Source of the DNA: Agrypnia vestita
Taxonomy: Eukaryota; Arthropoda; Insecta; Trichoptera; Phryganeidae
Direction: 5' to 3'
Assembly (NCBI GenBank): GCA_016648135.1
Contig: JADDOH010007943.1
Location: forward strand, 1-64,000
Length of the DNA stretch: 64,000 nt
Part shown: positions 21,940-32,130 of the stretch, one piece after another
How the letters are laid out: each line of letters begins with the position of its first letter
How positions within the stretch are numbered: position 1 is the stretch's first letter
Notes under the pieces: generated by a model
Database searches by the model: none
Told to the model about the DNA's origin: nothing
The model's input: only the letters and a program-made list of their open reading frames with translations
Program-made: the position numbers and the translations under genes

Positions 21940-23830
21940 TAAATAATGGAATTCTTCATAATTAATAACGTCAATTTTCAAGAAATTAATAATTGATGAC
22001 TTAAAGAAATATTTTATATGAAAATATTTAGATGACATTGTGTTAGACCATCGTACAAAAATTTATGAGCACATCATGCTTGTTTTTGTGCTAATTTAAT
22101 TTAATAAGTTTCTAATCAATATCTGGTTTACCTGATATACCAGGCCTTTTGCAGACAATCTTTATACTTGTTGCCACTCTTTCAACATATATATCCATCA
22201 TTCAGCATCCTCAAACCATAAAATGATGTATATAATTATTTTCAATAACACATTACATTTTATATATGTAAATAAACACATTGAGATTTTTAGTTTATTC
22301 ATTTGCATATCCAATGCTTGAATTTGTTTGTTCACGGTGATGTTTGGGTTTGTTTGTTCACAATACTGTTTGAATTTGTTTGGGCAGCTTTGAAATTTTT
22401 CCTTACATAATCTCCACTTCGGTTGCATAAATATGGCAGGCTCTCTGCAAGTTGTAAGCCGTTGTAACTGCTGTATTTGCTAAGATGTGATGAAGCCAAT
22501 CTACGTCTCTGCAATATTGATATCAAAAATTTGAGTCATCGCCTGTTAAATTTATGATGACATCAATTTTACTGACTCAAGTGGTCTATTATATTTTTAT
22601 AATGTAACTAGGGATGGGCGTTGAATGGACGGACTAGTTGAAATCAACCGTTGACGTTGCATCGACGCGTCGACGGTTTACGTTTATCGCATGGACTAGT
22701 TGAATTCGTAGACGGTGGACGATGGACGATTCGAGATTCAACGTAATGCAAAGCAACGAGCGAGAGCGAGACAAAACGTCTCTGTTTAGTTCTCTCTCAT
22801 CTCTTGCTGTCGACTTGTAGACGCCATAGACGGTTCAACGGGTAATTTCATTCCAACTCTAAAGTACACGATCATAGAGTGCAGATCTGTGTACACGAAC
22901 TATGACAGAGATTTGAAATTTGATTGCATGCATAGGGAGAGATAGGCTTAATAAGCTATTATCTATTATTTTTTACTTGATTTTTTGCGACGTGCGTGTG
23001 CGACGTTTCGGTGAATTCCCAATTTTACGCTGTATAAAATAAAACAATTCTGTTTAATTATTTTATTTTTTATTGAACTATTATTAATTAACAAGCCGGC
23101 TAGATATTTTTCTAAAATCAATATTTTATTCGATCGATCTCGACTTCTTATATCTACCTGAAAAGGGATGGTAAAATTTAATTATTGTATTATTTCGTTA
23201 TTTTTCAACTTTTGCATATAAATGATAAACAAACTTGTAGGGAATAAAATTTTCTATACATCATATGCGACTACTGCAAGGCTCGCTCATTTTTTTTTAT
23301 GCGGGTCTTTCTCAATAATTCATCCGATTTGTCTTATTTCATTTTTGCTTTTTTATATTCTGGTCGATTTTTTTTAAATGTGAATCTGTGACGTCACACA
23401 CCACGTGACCGTCTGTATCATTGCTCCCGCACAGTGATCGGGTCGATCCAATTGGCGGCCGATTTTCAGGCCGCGATTTCAGCCACGGCGGCGGCGTTAA
23501 TCGGATGACGAGGTCCGCCATCGATTGTCCGGCGGACAAAAAGCGACCGCGGCTTTGTGAATTCGATCAATTGTGTGGAGGAATAATTGACTCATTGATT
23601 TATTTCAATTGGCTGGATCGCTCGACCTTTCGCGCGATCCGTCCGCGCGATTTTAGCGCTGGACCAACTTCCGTTCGATGCGAAAGCCAAAAAAATATCG
23701 ACAGAATTTTAATTCGCGTTCAATTTATTGGCATTGTAATAGAACTGCAGTGGAACCTCGTCCGCTTCGCAATAATTCCAACTTGATGTTTGTCCCAGTG
23801 ATGCGGTTATGAAAAAGATGCGTCAGATGT
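21940..23830. other. No gene recognised; hAT-like end and one GC-richer patch
   Basis: TAGGGATGGGCG at 22612 resembles a hAT terminus, followed by repeated gttgacg/gacggtt words to about 22850; no matching right end was found. A GC-richer patch at 23400-23640 has a 121-codon open frame (23421-23786) with no motif I know. TGCAGTGGAACCTCG at about 23746 resembles a pogo/Tigger end. Confidence 0.35.
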
Positions 23831-23837
23831 CATCATA

Positions 23838-24440
23838 TATCGGATGGGGAGGTTGTTATAAGAAAAACATAAACTCAGTAAAAATATCACAAAGGATTAT
23901 CATTAAAGTAATACTGAAAAAAAATCTACATTTCCAACAAAAGATCTCTTTAAATTGTTTCCAGTAACAAAAGTAGATGATATTTTCAAGCAAGTTTCCA
24001 TATTAAAAATATGTAAAGAAAAAAACCTTACAGAAAACCAGGAATATTTCAAACTTACGAGAAATGGAAACCAATTTATAATGCCTAAATGTAAAACAAC
24101 CCAAATGCAGCATCACTATATTTATAAAGCCATTCATTACTGTAATAACTTACCTATCGAGATAGTATGCATCAGTAACCTCTCAGAACAAATCAAAAAA
24201 TTAAAATTTTCCTAAAATCAAACTTTAATTCATAAATCATTTAATCCTATAGCTTTTTTCAAAATAACTCCTATACTTTCATTATCAATTTACCTTTTTA
24301 CTGTATTAATAAATAACTTGTATACACTATGTACCTATATATTATAACGAGGAATAAGAGCTGTGGCTCCCTCATCAGACTCAAGAGCTTCTCTTCACTG
24401 ATGAGGTCTACATGAATACCAAGTATTTAAAAAAAAAATT
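23838..24440 (+). mobile_element. LINE 3' end with reverse-transcriptase C-terminus and poly-A
   Basis: An open frame to the stop at 24213 contains TFPTKDLFKLFPVTKVDDIF, then YFKLTRNGNQFIMPKCKTTQ, then IYKAIHYCNNLPIEI. It ends with SNLSEQIKKLKFS. This is the typical LINE C-terminal layout (FPT.ELF..L....... R....F..P...T......IY.A...YN.LP..I.....F...LK). A ~220-bp 3'UTR and an A10 run at about 24428 follow. The sequence upstream of 23930 is frameshifted. The copy is 5'-truncated. Confidence 0.7.
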
Positions 24441-24521
24441 CTTCTTCAAATGTAGCAAATTTGTTTTGTGGTAACATAATAATAATTAATATAAATTAAC
24501 TTTGTTTAAACCACTTATTTA

Positions 24522-24553
24522 TTTTTTTCGAAGCCAATGGCTTCTTCATCAGG
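24522..24553 (-). ncRNA. Hammerhead-like ribozyme motif, left PLE arm
   Basis: The minus strand has CCTGATGA, A, GAAGCC-att-GGCTTC, GAAA. Both conserved hammerhead core boxes (CUGANGA and GAAA) flank a perfect 6-bp stem II. One extra base sits between CUGANGA and the stem, and I did not identify a convincing stem III and cleavage site. Catalysis is not claimed. Confidence 0.5.
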
Positions 24554-24804
24554 AAAACAAAAATAATATTTAAAAATCGAGTATAGATCAAAATATTAAA
24601 AAGTTATATATGGAAAATGATAATATAAAGTACCTAATTAACATGAAAATAAATTTAAAAGATAACTATTTGCAAAAAGGACCTGATTATTTATAATATT
24701 CAATTTACTATTTACACTCTTTCTTATTTCCAAAATTTCTAATTTATCAAATTGTTAAACAGATCGCGTTTAATAATGGTTATGATAAAAAATTAATTGA
24801 TATT

Positions 24805-25288
24805 ATGTTAAATAAAAAGTACAAGAAAAAATTTTTTAAATCTTTTGTTTACCCTTCAATTTTTGATTCTGATAAACATTGGAGGAAAATTATATTTATA
24901 ATTAATGAAATTTCTAATTCAATAGTTAAAAATATTTCAAATGTCATTCAACCAGCTTTTTATACTAATAATAAATTTAAAAAATACATATTAAATAATA
25001 AAGATAAGGATAATTTTTTTAAAAAATCGGGTGTTTATAAATTAATTTGTAATGATTGTGATTATTTTTATATAGGAAAAAACGTGTAGAAATTTTGAAA
25101 TTAGAATTAAGGAACACTTAAGGTGTTTAAATAGTAATAATTATTCTGAATTTGCTAACCATCTTTTGGCTAAGGGTCATTCTTTTGATATTAATAAGGG
25201 TTTACAAATTTTACATACACATTATACAGAATCACAATTTGATAAATTAGAAATTTTGGAAATAAGAAAGAGTGTAAAAGTAAATTGA
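24805..25288 (+). pseudogene. PLE ORF C-terminus with GIY-YIG endonuclease, one frameshift
   Basis: The first frame reads to KKSGVYKLICNDCDYFYIGK, giving the GVY...YIG signature of GIY-YIG nucleases with the paired cysteines of the CND.CD type found in PLEs. A single-base frameshift near 25085 moves the continuation into another frame: CRNFEIRIKEHLRCLN, then FANHLLAKGHSFD and FDKLEILEIRKSV, ending at TGA 25288. The Arg (R.F..R..EHLR) and the A.H....H motifs expected after YIG are present. In PLEs this domain nicks target DNA. This copy is inactive because of the frameshift and missing reverse transcriptase. Confidence 0.85.
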
Positions 25289-25433
25289 ATATTATAAATA
25301 ATCAGGTCCTTTTGCAAATAGTTATCTTTTAAATTTATTTTCATGTTAATTAGGTACTTTATATTATTATTTTCCATATATAACTTTTTAATATTTTGAT
25401 CTATACTCGATTTTTAAATATTATTTTTGTTTT

Positions 25434-25472
25434 CCTGATTAAGAAGCTATTGGCTTCGAAACATGTTGATTT
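25434..25472 (+). ncRNA. Hammerhead-like motif, right PLE arm (mutated)
   Basis: CCTGATTA, A, GAAGCT-att-GGCTTC, GAAAC. It is the partner of the motif at 24522, but CTGATGA has become CTGATTA and the stem has a G-T pair, so this copy is probably inactive. Confidence 0.5.
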
Positions 25473-25869
25473 TTTCAATAAATAAGTGGTTTAAACAAAG
25501 TTAATTTATATTAATTTAAAAAAAATGTTTGATCTGATATGTTATATATAAGAACTGTATTTGTACCATAAATTAAATAAATAAATATATTTTTTTCATA
25601 ACGCGCGAGTTGGCTTATCGCCGAGGAGTGTGTTCGCGGAAAAGGTGCTCTTTGCGGGGATTCAAGTCAGGGCGGGGTGATGTGTTGGCAAATGCGAAAC
25701 GAAGGCAGAAAATAATGAATCCAAGCAAGAACCACACCTCAATCCTACCTTGAGATGACCGGATGCGGGTAGAAATACGGGAATGCCTCTTCTGGACCAG
25801 TCCTTCTCCAATGCTGCAGACGCAACACTCTCGTCACTCGTTGATTAATTAATAATTAATAATTAATTA

Positions 25870-26035
25870 AGCCAAATTTAAGATGGAGTGACAACGTCCT
25901 CAAAGATACCTCTGCCTTAGAGCTTCGAAACTGGAGAGAGCTGGCTAGTGCCAGCTCTCTCCAGTTTCCTCCAGTTTCCAGATTATTGAGGAGGCCAAGA
26001 CCCACCTGCCAAGAATGATGATGATGAATTAATAA
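25870..26035 (+). mobile_element. RTE-type LINE 3' end
   Basis: In frames broken by a local rearrangement the plus strand gives RWSDNVLKDTSALELRNWRE, then IEEAKTHLPRMMMMN. The EAKTH....... ending and the ATGATGATG tail are typical of RTE/BovB-like LINEs. A short inverted repeat (gagctggc/gccagctc) at 25934-25962 lies within the break. Confidence 0.6.
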
Positions 26036-26157
26036 TAGAGTTGCGGTAATATATGACAAATGTCGGTGCGGGTTATAATATGGTACTGCATGAGCGGTGG
26101 TCCAAAACAGAATTACGAATGATACGGCTTTATCCAGCTGTAGACAAATTAAAGGTA

Positions 26158-26868
26158 TTGATACACATGCTCATTAGCGGCACGTGAGTATGCGCAATAT
26201 TGAGCTTCTTGAGCCATTGCTACTTAGTAGCATGTGTGTACGCACATTGCTAGTAATTAGCATGCTCATTACTAGCACGCTCAAAAAGCAACCGCCGGTT
26301 GATTTATGAGCATGCTAACGTCGTTCACATGAGTAGGGGTATCTTTTGAGCATGTGTGAACAGGCTTGCTTATGAGCATGCTAATGTCATTCGTGGCTAG
26401 TATCGATTATCGATGCGATCTTCTCAGTCCGCGACAAGTGAAACAAATGTGGAGCGTTGGGGAGATGACAAAACATTACTTTTCGTGACTTATCATAGGA
26501 ATCACGAATTTCTGTGGAATACTCGGTCACCGCTATGTAAAAATAATATAGCAAGAAATAATGTTTATGAAACTTTATTAAAAGACAATAACAAATAAAT
26601 AAAATAAATAACAAATCTAACAATAAAAATTATAAAAACTAAAATAAAGAATGTGCGGCTGGAAACTCGGGAACTGTTTTGATTTATTGGTTCACTTAAA
26701 TTTCCTGTTTCAGTTTTCAAAGTTTCCATTTTGAAAAGGAGCGTCTCTATTCTATGACAAGAGCATGCATTGTTAGCTTTGAGCATGCTCATTCATGAGC
26801 ATGATTAAATTAAGCATGCTAATAACGTGCAAGTGTGTACAGTTTTGAGCATGCCAATGAGCATGCTT
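26158..26868. mobile_element. Candidate DNA transposon with subterminal GCATGCTCA repeats
   Basis: Words like gagcatgctaat and gcatgctcatta occur at least a dozen times in two clusters, 26165-26390 and 26760-26868, in both orientations. The middle lacks them. The outer ends are roughly inverted (cacatgctcattag at left, ccaatgagcatgct at right). Clustered subterminal motifs on both sides are transposase-binding sites in hAT and similar transposons. No transposase is visible and the boundaries are approximate. Confidence 0.5.
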
Positions 26869-27360
26869 AAAAATAATTTTTGACGGGTCACAGCTTGTAC
26901 CTATATCAATAGTTACAGAATTAGGCGACTTCAATGTTTGCATTTTTTTCTATATTTCTGACTTATCATAAAAACGGTGAATACGATATATCACATTTTA
27001 GTCCACTTCTCCGATCCTAGAGCTTCTTCCATTATTGGCTAAAAAACACCCCCTCCCCACCGCGCGCCTCCCTGACCGTCTTGAATAGACAGATAATTTT
27101 TGTATTTAAGTTAGTTATTAACTATACCTGATGATGAGAGGGACTGCTATTCTCGAATCTATAGCTCATATTGTGTGTAGTACAAAATTTAAATTAAAAT
27201 CATATTTTAAATTGCGACTTTACAATTAAATAGTGTTTTCATTAAAATTTATCTATATTGTGTCAACGATTTTTAAATAAAATGAAATTGACTGAACAAT
27301 CCCGATGTCACTTAGCGTGTATACTGAAAGGTTTTTGGGATTCATTGCATAATACGTATG
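26869..27360. other. Little recognisable; decayed Helitron-type end near 26880
   Basis: tttttgacgggtcacagcttg at 26876 resembles the Helitron 3' ends at 48630 and 52447, but with CTTG in place of CTAG. A patch like the foldback family core (gcatttttttctatatttc) follows at 26940. No gene is seen. Confidence 0.35.
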
Positions 27361-27590
27361 TTTTATTTAAATATTTAAAGCATTAGCTTTGTGATCAAGA
27401 CATTTCTAACAAAGTATTATTTATGTTAGTATGTATATAAGCAATAAAAAATTACTTTTTGGCCTACCGGTTTCGAGACGTAACCCGTCTCTTCGTCAGG
27501 ACAAGCACTACACTAGCGTGTAAATATCTCTACATACCATAACCATAGTATTATTTACACACCAACACCTTCACAAAATACTCTTCACAT
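27361..27590 (-). mobile_element. PLE-type repeat with hammerhead-like motif (family shared with 53611 and 59905)
   Basis: The minus strand shares a ~130-bp leader with the copies at 53611 and 59905 (gaagagtattttgtgaaggt, then gtgtaaataatact, then a tttacacgcta block). The motif follows at 27461-27500: CCTGACGA, A, GAGAC-gggttac-GTCTC, GAAAC. Stem II is a perfect 5 bp. Confidence 0.6.
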
Positions 27591-27613
27591 ACGTGTTATT
27601 TTATACCCTAACT

Positions 27614-28399
27614 CAGCGTTTCCCGAAAAGTGGTCCGCGGAACCCTGGGGTTCCGTGGAAGGGTCACAAGGGTTCCGCGTCCCGTCCGAGAGTTAAATGA
27701 AACGTTCGTAGAAAAGAGTGGAAAAAACATACATGATTTATGAATAAACAGCATTTAGTAAGCCTTAAAATATTCTCGAAAGAATATTTCCCGGGGAAGT
27801 TACTGGACGTCGACTGGGTACAGCATCCATTTGCAAATCATCAAATCAAAAATCAAACCATGGATGCTAACTGTGTCAGAGTATGAAAATTTGATCGATG
27901 TTAAATGTTAAAACAAAAATTCGAATCAGAAGATTATCTGAATGACTTTTGGGTTGGACTTAAAGACAACACCCTGCAATCGTTGCTTCACAGTTATCAC
28001 AGTTCTGCTTCCGTTTGTGACGACTTACCGGTGCGAGACTGATTTTTAGCTTATGCTTATACCAAAAAAGTACAGAAATAAACTGGATGCAGCTCCAGAT
28101 CTTCGCATTCAATTGTCAGACATTAAGCCTAATTTTTTTTTTGTTTGTTGTGAATTTTAATGTGAAAAAATTCATTTTTCACATTAAAATTCATTGTTAA
28201 ATTGTATTTACTTGCACAATAAATGTTTTACAATGCTTATAATACTTATTTTTCATTTATATTTGTTCTTTCTTTTCGAGTCAAACATTAAAAAATTTCA
28301 AACTACAAGGTAATTTTTTTTGTTATCAAAATAGGGTTCCGCTAAGAAAAGTGTGATCAATTAGGTTTCCGTGGCAAAAAAAAAAATTGGGAACCTTTG
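27614..28399 (+). mobile_element. hAT transposon remnant with 8-bp target duplication
   Basis: The ends are CAGCGTTTCCC (left) and GGGAACCTTTG (right, inverted). Flanking 8-mers are CCCTAACT (27606-27613) and CTCTAACT (28400-28407), one mismatch. Next to each end are the gtggtccgcggaacc-type sequences frequent in Charlie/ZBED5-related hAT elements. The interior has a broken transposase trace with YRNKLDAAPDLRIQLSDIKP, which matches the C-terminal region of ZBED5/Charlie-like proteins (.YR..LD...DLR..LS...P). It is 786 bp, internally deleted and inactive. Confidence 0.82.
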
Positions 28400-28940
28400 C
28401 TCTAACTAAAGGCCAACATGCACTAAAATGTTTTTATTTTCCGACTGTAAACCGAGATTAAAAAAAAAAAAAGATTCCAATCGACAATATGATTATTGAT
28501 GCAATGTTATGTTTGTGATAATTTTTATAGCGCCGTTTTTGCGTGAAAGACGCTTCAAGGGCGCTTTACAGAAGGGACATCTTGAAGAAGTGAGTTTTTT
28601 TGCCTCTTCTTGAAAGATTCTTCATTTCTATGGACCGCAACACTGGAGGTAGCCGATACGACACCGCAATGCAATGCTGAAAGCACGATCCTCGAACTTG
28701 GTGGCTCCAGGTCTCCTTGATACCACCAGCTTGCAGAATGCCTCCGATTTGGCTGACCGCAGTGTGAGCCGCCTTTCGATGATAGTGTCCGGGATACAGA
28801 GATCTATCAAATATTGCGATGCATTTCTTTGACGACTTTTGTACACCATCAGAGAGAGTTTGAAATTTATACGCTCCGGCAGGCGGAGCCAATGTAGCTG
28901 CTTCAGCATTGAAGATATCCGCGAGAACTCTGACGCCTTA

Positions 28941-30127
28941 AGCCATGTATTCACTAGGGGACAAATCGCGAAACGTTCCGCTCGGCATGTCGCATCAACA
29001 TCTACGCTCATGTTTCGGGGACAATGACGCGGTCATTTGACGTGTACACACCGGGACTCGCATATCTTGTCGCGGAAATGTCACCCGATGAGGTTATAAT
29101 GACAGCTGCAGTATCTCATTTGGCGAAAACGGGGTTCCGCGCAATTCGAAATGTTTTTTTGGGTCGCAATTTCAAATTAACCAGGTTTTACTGTATTAAA
29201 TTGAATATTATTAAAAACAAGGTCCTTTTTGCAAATAATTATTGTTTTCCACACGTCGCGGAAATGTCGCCCTATGAGGTTATGATGACAACTGCGTATC
29301 TGTTTATGTTAATGAGTTTATCGAAATGTAAGAGGAGAAAAAAGAGGAGAATGCGAAATTATTTACTGCAAAGAGAAAGAAGGACGGACATTCTATGCGA
29401 TCTTCGATCGATACAGTTCGATGAGTTCAAGAACAATTTCGTTTCCTCACACTGTCATCTTGACAGATACATCGCATGCGTATTCACTTGTAAACATACC
29501 ACGTGGTACTGACGCTCCGCGCCTTAGCCTTACCCTTATCTAATGGCAAACAGAGTACCGGGTCACTAGTGGACCCCTTGCTCTTCCATCATGATGTATC
29601 AGTGAAGGGCTTTCTTTACTTCACTTGAGAAAAAATATAGAAAATTGGGGGGGGGGGGGGTGTTACTGCTTAGGGTGGCGCAGGGGCGTGGGGCGCGGGG
29701 GGGAGGAGCCCCCAGGAGGACCATCTTGGGTCTCCTGATTCTTGCTGGAATGTTCTCGTCGTAGAGCGACAGAGTGTTGATTGTTGGGTTAGGGTGGGAG
29801 GAGATGCCTGCATAAAAACGCTTGGCCATGTCTCGGATGAAGTCTTGTATAGGCGGGATGCCTGAGTCGTGGTGTAGTTGTGTGATCCTGATCCAGCGCG
29901 GCGCATTCAGTGCTAGCCGAATGGCTTTGTTTTGCAGAACGCTCCGCGTAATGTTGCAGTGAGCTCGCTCGGGTACCGTGCGCATGGCAACGTTGCCATG
30001 GCACGTAGAAATGCCGCGCTATGTAGTGCGCGCCGTCGCGGAACAGTGCACGACGTTGCAACGTCACGTAGACTCTATGCCGCGTGTGCTGTTGAGGGAC
30101 AATTTGTCCCCTAGTGAATACATGGCT
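28941..30127. mobile_element. Harbinger-like non-autonomous element, copy 1 (with nested insertion)
   Basis: Inverted ends begin AGCCATGTATTCACTAGGGG and continue ACAAAT. They are flanked by TTA at 28938-28940 and TTA at 30128-30130. A 3-bp TWA duplication is the PIF/Harbinger signature. It is homologous throughout to 50122-50892 except for about 420 bp of extra sequence at roughly 29520-29945. No transposase is visible. A pogo-type terminus (GGTTTTACTGTA-like, about 29182) is shared by both copies. Confidence 0.8.
29520..29945 (-). pseudogene. Jockey-like LINE fragment nested in the Harbinger-like element
   Basis: The minus strand reads SVLQNKAIRLALNAPRWIRI, then TQLHHDSGIPPIQDFIRDMA, KRFYAGISSHPNPTINTLSL and IRRPKMVL. 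This is the C-terminal region of Jockey-clade reverse transcriptases (QNK.LR....AP...R...LH.D..I..I..FI......F......HPN......RRP). The other Harbinger-like copy (50122) lacks it. Direct duplicates of a gacgctccgcg-like word mark both edges (about 29512 and 29940). A G15 run at 29647-29661 and G-rich DNA follow the ORF. Confidence 0.75.
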
Positions 30128-30273
30128 TTAAATATGTCTTGCCGCAGCATTATCACCGAGTCCTAGGCTTTCCCGCATAATATATAGAGTTACAGTAGTC
30201 CAGCCGCGAGATGACAAACGCACTAATCAGTGACTTTGCGGCGTCCGGTCCAGACAAAACAACAGTCAAAACA

Positions 30274-30645
30274 ACCTAACTAACTAACCACCACGCCGTT
30301 TCCCCGCGGGGGTAGGCAGAGAGGATTGAACGCCACACTCTTCTAAGGCACACCACTTTTGCTTCGGCCACATTCGTACATCTTCTCATACTACGGTTGT
30401 TGCGGCTTTTTATAGGACCATCCTCAAATACTCGCAGTATCTGATCGTGCCAGGTCTTTAGCGGACGCCCTCTATTCCTGTTGCCTTCAACGCTCGCCTC
30501 ATATATTTTCTTAACCATCCTTTCCTCGTTCATACGTTCCACACGACCAAACCATCTCGGCACTCCTTTCTTTATTCTATCTACCACATTACAGCCAGCA
30601 TTGCATTCGCGTCTAATTTGTTCATTCCTCACTCTACCTCCGAAA
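30274..30645 (-). mobile_element. LINE 3' end with TTAG-repeat tail (copy 2 of 6)
   Basis: The minus-strand frame encodes RRECNAGCNVVDRIKKGVPR, WFGRVERMNEERMVKKIYEA and SVEGNRNRGRPLKTWHDQIL, through MRRCTNVAEAKVVC to WRSILSAYPRGETA. This is the C-terminal tail of a widespread arthropod LINE ORF2 (V..RVK.GVLRWFGHVERM.E.R...KIY....... ..VCQDR..WRSI.SAYP). The 3' end has gcgtggtggttagttagtta. Confidence 0.85.
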
Positions 30646-31150
30646 CAACCTCCTTGTGTGATTTTGCAGCTTTGTACATTCTAGTATTATTGCAGCGTGA
30701 AAGGTTTTTGGGATTCATCGCGTAATACGCGTTTTATTTAAAAATAAAAATATTACTCGTTGTTTTGATTCTTCCCGGCTGATTTTGAATCTCCGCACAT
30801 ACAACGCGGCTATCAGTATCATCCGCGAAATCAATCGCCAACAGCCGATACAAGATGGACGCGGAGTGGGCGCGGCGGGAATCGCCGATCGGCGCGTGGC
30901 GCGTGACTCGAATGCGTGGAGCGCCCGTTCGGCGGCAGCTCCACGTGTCGGCGAGCTGCTGAACGGAATGTCGAGACGCTCTCTATTAGCCGGCAAAAAA
31001 ATATTGTTTGGTTACGGTGAGGTGTCCGAAAAATTCGAGAACGCTTCTCTTCTATCCGTCCTTGGTTGCATCAACATTTAGGCGTTATTGCGAGGTGAAT
31101 TGTGCGAAAAAGGCAAGTTTGAAAATAATGTTTAGGTCTTTATTTTACTG
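30646..31150. other. GC-richer patch, no gene recognised
   Basis: At 30780-30980 the sequence is clearly GC-rich with open frames on both strands (30785-31081 + and 30715-30996 -), and CpGs are frequent. I see no domain and no trusted start or splice sites. A PLE-family scrap (gtgaaaggtttttgggattc) lies at 30698-30717. Confidence 0.3.
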
Positions 31151-31152
31151 CA

Positions 31153-31429
31153 ATTTCGGATATTTTATACGCACCCTATGTATGTATTTCCGAGAAGCGA
31201 ATCTCGACGTTTCGTTGGATACTTATCCAACGCCATCAGGAGGACGACCTTTACCCCTACCTTTATTATTATACCCTTATTTACGCCCTAGAAAGCAGCA
31301 CCTTTAATCAGTCCGACCTCCACCTCCGCGGGTAAAGGTCGTCCTCCTGATGACGTTGGATAAGTATCCAACGAAACGTCGAGATTCGCTTCTCGGTAAT
31401 ACATACGGTGCGTATAAAATATTCGAAAT
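31153..31429. mobile_element. Near-perfect palindrome with paired hammerhead-like motifs
   Basis: The arms of about 100 bp (31153-31255 and 31329-31429) are inverted and nearly identical, with a ~73-bp spacer. Each contains the motif. On plus 31347-31380: CCTGATGA, C, GTTGGATA-ag-TATCCAAC, GAAACGTCG. On minus 31206-31240 it is the same but with CTGATGG. Stem II is 8 bp and perfect. No ORF lies inside. It is probably a non-autonomous PLE terminal-repeat pair. Confidence 0.65.
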
Positions 31430-31529
31430 TACAGTTAAATATATCTAACGACCGTAATAACAACCTTAACTCTTTAACGTTTAGGTCTTTCGTTTCGGTT
31501 CCTTTTTTGTTTTTACTTACTTAATATCT

Positions 31530-31916
31530 CGCCGTTTCCCCGCGGGGGTAAGCAGAGAGGATAGAGCACCACACTCTTCTGACCTGACACACAACTCTCG
31601 CCTCATCCGCATTCGTACATCTTCGCGTGCACGCTCGACGCTTGTTAAGGCTTCAGGCACGACGAGATTTACTAGATAATCTCGTCGTGCCGCGTCATCC
31701 GCGGTCGCCTTCTCTTTCTGGCGCCGTCAATTGCGTTATATATCTTTCTTACCGTTCTTCCCTCATTCATTCGCTCAACATGCCCAAACCACCTGAGCGA
31801 CCTTCTGTTTTAATTCTATGAATTATGCTAAGATCAGCTTTACATGCATTCCTAATATCTTCATTCCTTACTCTATCATAAATGGATTTGCCACACATAT
31901 GTCTGAGGGATCTCAT
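31530..31916 (-). mobile_element. LINE 3' end, related tail (copy 3 of 6)
   Basis: It begins with the conserved ctcgccgtttccccgcgggg block. On the minus strand it carries the RSGGLGMLSE-type remnant of the WFGHVERM region, with many frame breaks. It is closer to copies 4 (38671) and 6 (51978) than to 1, 2 and 5. A short local inverted repeat (cgacgagatt/aatctcgtcg) occurs at 31660-31690. Confidence 0.7.
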
Positions 31917-31984
31917 ATAATAAATATGAAGGATTTCACAATAATAATAATTCCGTTGTCTGTCTGTCCGTAACTTATTTTATG

Positions 31985-32130
31985 AAACTTTTTTACTAAT
32001 ATTTTTAATATTTAAAGCATTAACTTTGTGGACAGACATTTTAACAAAATGTTATTTATGTTAGTATATAACCGCTAAAAAATATTTTTTTGTGTACCGG
32101 TTTCACATGCGCGTGAAGAGTATTATGAAG
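31985..32130 (-). mobile_element. Fragment of the 27361-type PLE repeat, motif deleted
   Basis: It shares aaagcattaactttgtgg, aaaatgttatttatgtta and gtaccggtttc with the other copies, then jumps to the cacatgcgcgtgaagagtat leader. The CTGACGA part and stem II are missing. Another scrap is at 52922-52985. Confidence 0.55.

Larger units (their letters stand above)
24480..25518 (+). mobile_element. Penelope-like retroelement (PLE) between inverted ~275-bp arms
   Basis: The left arm (24487-24754) is the reverse complement of the right arm (25238-25512). Shared landmarks are taactttgtttaaaccactt, the hammerhead-like motif, cgagtatagatc, ggtactttatat and agataactatttgcaaaa. The arms enclose a 3'-terminal ORF with a GIY-YIG endonuclease domain. 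PLEs are known for this domain, for terminal repeats in direct or inverted orientation, and for hammerhead ribozymes in those repeats. The copy lacks its reverse transcriptase, so it is a 5'-truncated insertion with an inverted terminal piece. Confidence 0.85.
28510..30265 (-). mobile_element. L2/CR1-like LINE, split by a Harbinger-like insertion
   Basis: Downstream half (28510-28940, minus strand): SSMLKQLHWLRLPERINFKL, SLMVYKSRQRNASQYLIDLC, then ATKFEDRAFSIA. The 3' end contains TGTAAAGCGCCCTTGA and GGCGCTATA. Upstream half (30131-30265): DAAKSLISAFVISRLDYCNS, then IYYAG. Together these are the classic SRLDYCNS and LHWLP..RI.FK blocks of L2/CR1-clade reverse transcriptases. The halves are separated by the element at 28941-30127. 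The region between them is short, so there is also a small deletion or frameshift. A second 3' end of this type is at 60200 (+). Confidence 0.82.

Noticed and set aside
31627..31821. 64-codon plus-strand frame with NMPKPPERPS
   Set aside because: Antisense shadow of LINE copy 3; the same peptide appears antisense to copies 4 and 6.
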